This document shows, piece by piece, positions 6,544 through 9,428 of a DNA stretch of 9,428 nucleotides. Position 1 is the first letter of the stretch; each line of letters starts with the position of its first letter. A program made the position numbers and the translations under genes. The notes under the pieces were generated by a model. It was not told the DNA's origin, searched no databases, and saw only the letters and a program-made list of their open reading frames with translations. Source of the stretch: an uncultured Balneolaceae bacterium (lineage in GTDB: Bacteria > Bacteroidota > Rhodothermia > Balneolales > Balneolaceae); NCBI GenBank assembly GCA_937982515.1, contig CALJMB010000112.1, positions 1 through 9,428 of the forward strand. The letters are read 5' to 3'.

Positions 6544-6587
6544 CTTCAGGTTTTATTCAAATTTGATTCAATATTGGAACAGGTTAA
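6544..6587 (+). promoter_or_regulatory. Tandem 11-bp direct-repeat array: probable response-regulator operator for the outer-membrane protein gene
   Basis: Three consecutive 11-bp units are visible: CTTCAGGTTTT (6544-6554), ATTCAAATTTG (6555-6565) and ATTCAATATTG (6566-6576). Units two and three agree at 9 of 11 positions. A fourth, weaker unit, GAACAGGTTAA (6577-6587), shares CAGGTT in register with unit one. The exact 11-bp period puts all units on one face of the helix, the pattern bound head-to-tail by OmpR/PhoB dimers. The third unit contains the same TTCAATATTG found before the response regulator gene. It ends at the TTG of the likely promoter, a position suited to an activator. Confidence 0.55.
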
Positions 6588-6600
6588 CATGTTATTTTAA
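6574..6600 (+). promoter_or_regulatory. Candidate promoter of the outer-membrane protein gene
   Basis: TTG (6574-6576), a 16-bp spacer and TATTTTAA (6593-6600, 6/8 to TAnnTTTG) repeat the geometry seen before the response regulator gene. Transcription would start near 6605, giving a leader of about 45 bases. The -7 box is imperfect, which fits a promoter that needs an activator bound at the adjacent repeats. Confidence 0.35.
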
Positions 6601-6650
6601 ACTGAACAAAAGCAGACAAGACATTCATCTATACTTTTAACATCAGGCGC

Positions 6651-9092
6651 ATGGCCTTAAAAAAAATACTATCAACATTTCTGATCCTGGGGATGGCCTC
6701 ACTACATATTTATGCTCAGCAGTCCGGAAATACTGACGAGGGAGTTATCACAGGGAAAATTGTAGATTCTGAGGGCACACCTGCGCCTTCTGCCTCGGTT
6801 GCCGTTTACGATTCATCCATGAACAACATTATAACCGGAGCATCCAGCGATACATCCGGAGGCTTTTCTATAGGCCTGAAACCGGGTACGTATGTGGTCA
6901 GGATAACTTACGTATCGTTCCGGCCCCACAGAGAAAGGGTACGGTTAAAGGCAGGCGAGACCAAAGAGTTTGGTACCATCACACTTCAGCCTGCCTCGGA
7001 GAGGCTGGAGGAGATCGTGGTTGAAGGCGAACGTTCCCAGCTGGCGATGAGCTTCGACCGCCGGGTATTTCGGGTAGGTACTGATATTACATCTATGGGT
7101 GGATCAGTTCTCGACGTGCTCGACAACGTTCCCTCTGTCACAACAGATATAGAAGGGAATGTGAGTTTGAGGGGCAGTGATGCCGTACGCATTCTGATTA
7201 ACGGCAAGCCATCAAACCTGGTGCAAAATGATACAGACGGCCTGCGCAGCATTCCCGCGAACATGGTTGAACGGGTGGAAGTGATCACCAACCCCTCCTC
7301 CAGGTACGAAGCAGAAGGATCGGCCGGAATTATTAACATTGTTCTAAAGAAAGAACAGGCGTTAGGGTTGAACGGATCGGTAAGCGCCGGTACGGGAATA
7401 CCCGCTGATCATGAACTGTCTGCAAACCTGAACTACCGGATCAATAACATTAACTGGTTTCTGGGCGGAGGTATTAACTACCGTGAAGATCCGGGCTCAG
7501 GTAATTCCTTTCAGCGTTTTTCTTCGCCCGATACAGCCTATATGTACCGCGAAAGTACCGAATCGGTTCGTTCGGAGATAGGCGGCAATCTGCGCTTCGG
7601 GGCCGATATCTACATGTCCGGCGACCAGACACTGACGGCAAGCGCCAGCCTGAACCTTGAGGATGAAGAAGATGAAACAGAGGTTCGATACACCGATTTA
7701 ACACTGGCAGGAGACATCATGCAGGAGGTGTTCCGCGACCAGGTGGAACAAGGAAACGAAAGCGACTACGAGTTCCGGCTGGAGTACGAAAACTTGTTTG
7801 AAGGAGAAGACCACCGGCTTACCGCAGATATTGATCTGGACTTCAGCAGGGAACGGGAACAGTCCGATTTGGAAGAGGTTATTCAGGCAGGCAATACAGA
7901 TCCTCTGTTCCAGCGTACAGATAACGAGGAAGAAGAACGGGATATACGGTTTCAGGCCGATTACGTGCGTCCGGTTGGGGAAAACAACAGGCTTGAAGCG
8001 GGTCTGTTCTCTTCAGCAGAGTGGATGGATAACACGTTTGTGGTTGAGGAGCTCCAAAACGGAATCTGGCAGCCTCTGGATGAGGCGTTTAATGATAATT
8101 TCCTTTACTACGAGAATGTCAATGCCGCCTACGCCATTTTTGCTTCCGACCGCGAAAGGTTTTCATACCAGGCGGGATTGCGGGCCGAACATACCAACAC
8201 TCGCACCGAGCTGAAGAGAACAGGACAGGTGAACGATCGTTCGTATATAGATCTGTTTCCCAGTCTCTTTTTTACCTATAAGTTGAATGATCTACAGTCG
8301 CTGCAGATCAGCTACAGCCGCCGGCTACAGCGGCCGTGGTCTCGCATGCTGCTCCCATTCTCTGACTATTCCGACTCCCGCAACCGTTTTACCGGAAATC
8401 CCGACCTGGAGCCTGAGTTTAGTAATTCTTACGAAGCCGGATTTATGCAGTACTGGCAAACAGGCTCCCTGCTTGCCAGCCTGTACTACCGCCGCACTAC
8501 AGGAGAGATTGAGCGTATCACTATCCTGGACAGTGAGGGAATCACCCGCATCTTTCCCATCAACCTGTCTACCGAAGATGCATGGGGCCTGGAGCTTACG
8601 GCAGATCAGGAGATAGCGGATGCGCTATCGCTCACCGGTTCGGCTAACTTGTACCGGTCCAATTCAGAGGGAGTATACCAAGACCAGATACTTTCCGGAA
8701 AAACGAATGCGTTTTACGGTCGGCTGGGTATTCGCTGGCAAATATCAGACAAATGGAACTATGAGACTTCTCTTTGGTATGCCGGCCCGCGGGAAACCAC
8801 GCAGGGACAAAGTGCGGCGATGTCCAGCATAGACACAGGCATAGCACGCGATCTGTTAGATGGCCGCGCTACCATCTCCCTCAACGTGCGCGACCTGCTG
8901 GATACCCGGAAACGAGATTTCACGGTAAACGATCCCAATTTCTACTCAGAGCAGGAATTTCGCTGGTCTACCCGTTCGTTCACCATCAACTTTACCTACC
9001 GGTTTAACCAGGATAACAGCCGGGATGACCGGGAGCGCCAACCTGAGGAAGGGCCTGAAGAAGATAGCTTCGAAGGCAATTTCAATAACTAA
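6651..9092 (+). CDS. Outer-membrane beta-barrel protein, TonB-receptor type (CarboxypepD-reg-like + plug + OMP barrel)
   Basis: The 813-residue protein starts with a signal peptide (MALKKILSTF..., cleavage after residue 22 in HIYAQQ). Residues about 31-115 form a carboxypeptidase-regulatory-like beta-sandwich, common at the N-terminus of Bacteroidetes receptors. A TonB-box-like EEIVVEGER (120-128) follows. The plug domain shows LDNVPSV (157-163), VSLRGSDAVRILINGKP (171-187) and IPANMVERVEVITNPSSRY (201-219) leading to GSAGIINIVLKK (223-234). The remainder is amphipathic beta strand, rich in Tyr/Phe/Arg/Glu, as in the OMP_b-brl_3 type barrel, ending at FTYRF (781-785). A 28-residue charged tail (786-813) follows the last strand. 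Such proteins import a ligand, using TonB energy, or serve as other outer-membrane ports; the substrate is unknown. No SusD partner lies beside it in the window. The adjacent kinase/regulator pair and the shared 11-bp repeats suggest it belongs to that regulon. Confidence 0.92.
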   Translation: MALKKILSTFLILGMASLHIYAQQSGNTDEGVITGKIVDSEGTPAPSASVAVYDSSMNNIITGASSDTSGGFSIGLKPGTYVVRITYVSFRPHRERVRLKAGETKEFGTITLQPASERLEEIVVEGERSQLAMSFDRRVFRVGTDITSMGGSVLDVLDNVPSVTTDIEGNVSLRGSDAVRILINGKPSNLVQNDTDGLRSIPANMVERVEVITNPSSRYEAEGSAGIINIVLKKEQALGLNGSVSAGTGIPADHELSANLNYRINNINWFLGGGINYREDPGSGNSFQRFSSPDTAYMYRESTESVRSEIGGNLRFGADIYMSGDQTLTASASLNLEDEEDETEVRYTDLTLAGDIMQEVFRDQVEQGNESDYEFRLEYENLFEGEDHRLTADIDLDFSREREQSDLEEVIQAGNTDPLFQRTDNEEEERDIRFQADYVRPVGENNRLEAGLFSSAEWMDNTFVVEELQNGIWQPLDEAFNDNFLYYENVNAAYAIFASDRERFSYQAGLRAEHTNTRTELKRTGQVNDRSYIDLFPSLFFTYKLNDLQSLQISYSRRLQRPWSRMLLPFSDYSDSRNRFTGNPDLEPEFSNSYEAGFMQYWQTGSLLASLYYRRTTGEIERITILDSEGITRIFPINLSTEDAWGLELTADQEIADALSLTGSANLYRSNSEGVYQDQILSGKTNAFYGRLGIRWQISDKWNYETSLWYAGPRETTQGQSAAMSSIDTGIARDLLDGRATISLNVRDLLDTRKRDFTVNDPNFYSEQEFRWSTRSFTINFTYRFNQDNSRDDRERQPEEGPEEDSFEGNFNN

Positions 9093-9428
9093 GAGGATTA
9101 TGGATTCGTTTGTACGGACTGACGCTTGAATTTCCTAAAGGTTTTTTTGGCTATTCGTTACCTTTGCCTGGCATGCTTCGTCCGAACTTCCTGCAACTAC
9201 TAATTAAATATTGCAGTTGATCTCTCCTGTTCCTAAGATTAGGATGTGAGGGCGATCAGCCCAATTCCCCAAAGGCTTTCAGGGCAGGTTGATTGTCAAT
9301 GCAACCGGATACAGGTTGATAAAATGATTACTATGGCTAACAAAAGAACCACCCCTTTAGAACATTCGAATATTAAGGGCCATCACTGCACGGTTGACGT
9401 ACGGCTGGAAAAGCTGGGGATGGTTCCG
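9093..9428. other. Intergenic region downstream of the outer-membrane protein gene
   Basis: No complete gene is seen in these 336 bp. Features are a T7 run (9142-9148) after CCTAAAGG, too weakly paired to call a terminator; an inverted repeat CTGCAA (9191-9196) / TTGCAG (9211-9216); the near-palindrome TCCTAA-GA-TTAGGA (9231-9244); and a 9-bp direct repeat CAGGTTGAT at 9285-9293 and 9312-9320. A plus-strand frame is open from 9243 to the window end. All three minus-strand frames contain stops within the last 75 bp. Confidence 0.4.
9324..9428 (+). CDS. Possible 5' end of a hypothetical gene, cut by the window edge
   Basis: An ATG at 9324 (or in frame at 9333) opens a frame that continues without a stop to the last base. 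From 9333 the peptide begins MANKRTTPLEHSNIKG and runs 32 codons to the edge. AGG of CAGGTTGAT lies about 8 bases before the first ATG and could serve as a modest ribosome site. I recognise no family in so short a piece: it is basic at the start, with one HHC cluster. The frame is open back to 9243 without another ATG. It may be a real gene start or chance; the sequence to the right would decide. Confidence 0.3.
   Translation, partial: MITMANKRTTPLEHSNIKGHHCTVDVRLEKLGMVP

Larger units (their letters stand above)
6313..6650. other. 338-bp intergenic region between the kinase and the outer-membrane protein gene
   Basis: No convincing gene is visible. The first 230 bp are richer in G+C and pyrimidines than a typical promoter and contain two small hairpins: CCGGCA (6346-6351) with TGCCCGG (6357-6363, one bulged C), then GCTGT (6382-6386) with ACAGC (6396-6400). 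Both are followed by pyrimidine-rich DNA (TCTCTTT; TCTTCTCTTCT), so either could be a weak end for the kinase transcript. From about 6540 the sequence becomes AT-rich and holds the phased repeats and promoter for the next gene. A small RNA cannot be excluded. Confidence 0.4.

Noticed and set aside
7798..8214. Long overlapping frame inside the outer-membrane protein gene
   Set aside because: It is a shifted reading of a well-supported beta-barrel gene and shows no domain or independent start signal.
9131..9165. CCTAAAGG followed by T7 as a terminator for the outer-membrane protein gene
   Set aside because: Only about three base pairs can form before the T-run. The alternative AAAGGT/ACCTTT pairing has the T-run in its loop.
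1..9428. Search for tRNA, rRNA, insertion sequences, CRISPR arrays and defence systems
   Set aside because: No cloverleaf-like segment, transposase, terminal inverted repeats, spaced repeat array or defence-type gene was seen.

Overview
The window looks like a piece of a Bacteroidota or Balneolota (Bacteroidetes-group) chromosome. The grounds are a TonB-receptor-like outer-membrane protein with an N-terminal carboxypeptidase-regulatory-like domain, an S9 peptidase of the type common in that group, promoter-like sequences close to TTG / TAnnTTTG rather than the E. coli consensus, and weak or absent Shine-Dalgarno sequences. The assignment rests on protein character only; no rRNA or tRNA is present.

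Layout: (1) positions 1-210, minus strand: a short protein of unknown function, divergent from (2) 375-1760, plus strand: a CLC-family anion channel/transporter whose gating and internal proton glutamates appear to be replaced. A hairpin plus T-run at 1812-1868 ends this unit. (3) 1883-3943, minus strand: a secreted S9 prolyl-oligopeptidase-type serine peptidase with an intact catalytic triad, convergent with clc. (4) 3944-4332: a divergent regulatory region rich in inverted and direct repeats. (5) 4333-5010 and 5020-6312, plus strand: an OmpR/PhoB-type response regulator and its membrane histidine kinase, 9 bp apart and surely one operon. (6) 6313-6650: a 338-bp gap with its own promoter region. 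(7) 6651-9092, plus strand: an 813-residue outer-membrane beta-barrel protein of the TonB-receptor type. (8) 9093-9428: no clear gene, except an open frame with an ATG near the right edge that runs out of the window.

The most interesting signal is regulatory. Upstream of the outer-membrane protein gene there are three, perhaps four, direct repeats with an exact 11-bp period, built on TTCA(A/G), at 6544-6587. Two such repeats, also exactly 11 bp apart, lie just upstream of the response regulator gene at 4294-4315. The 10-mer TTCAATATTG is shared exactly, and in both places it is followed 16 bp later by a -7-like TATnTT element. Tandem repeats one helical turn apart are how OmpR/PhoB regulators bind DNA. 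The inference is that this two-component system controls both itself and the adjacent outer-membrane protein, forming a small envelope sensing or uptake module. The clc gene and the peptidase gene show no such phased repeats and are probably regulated separately.
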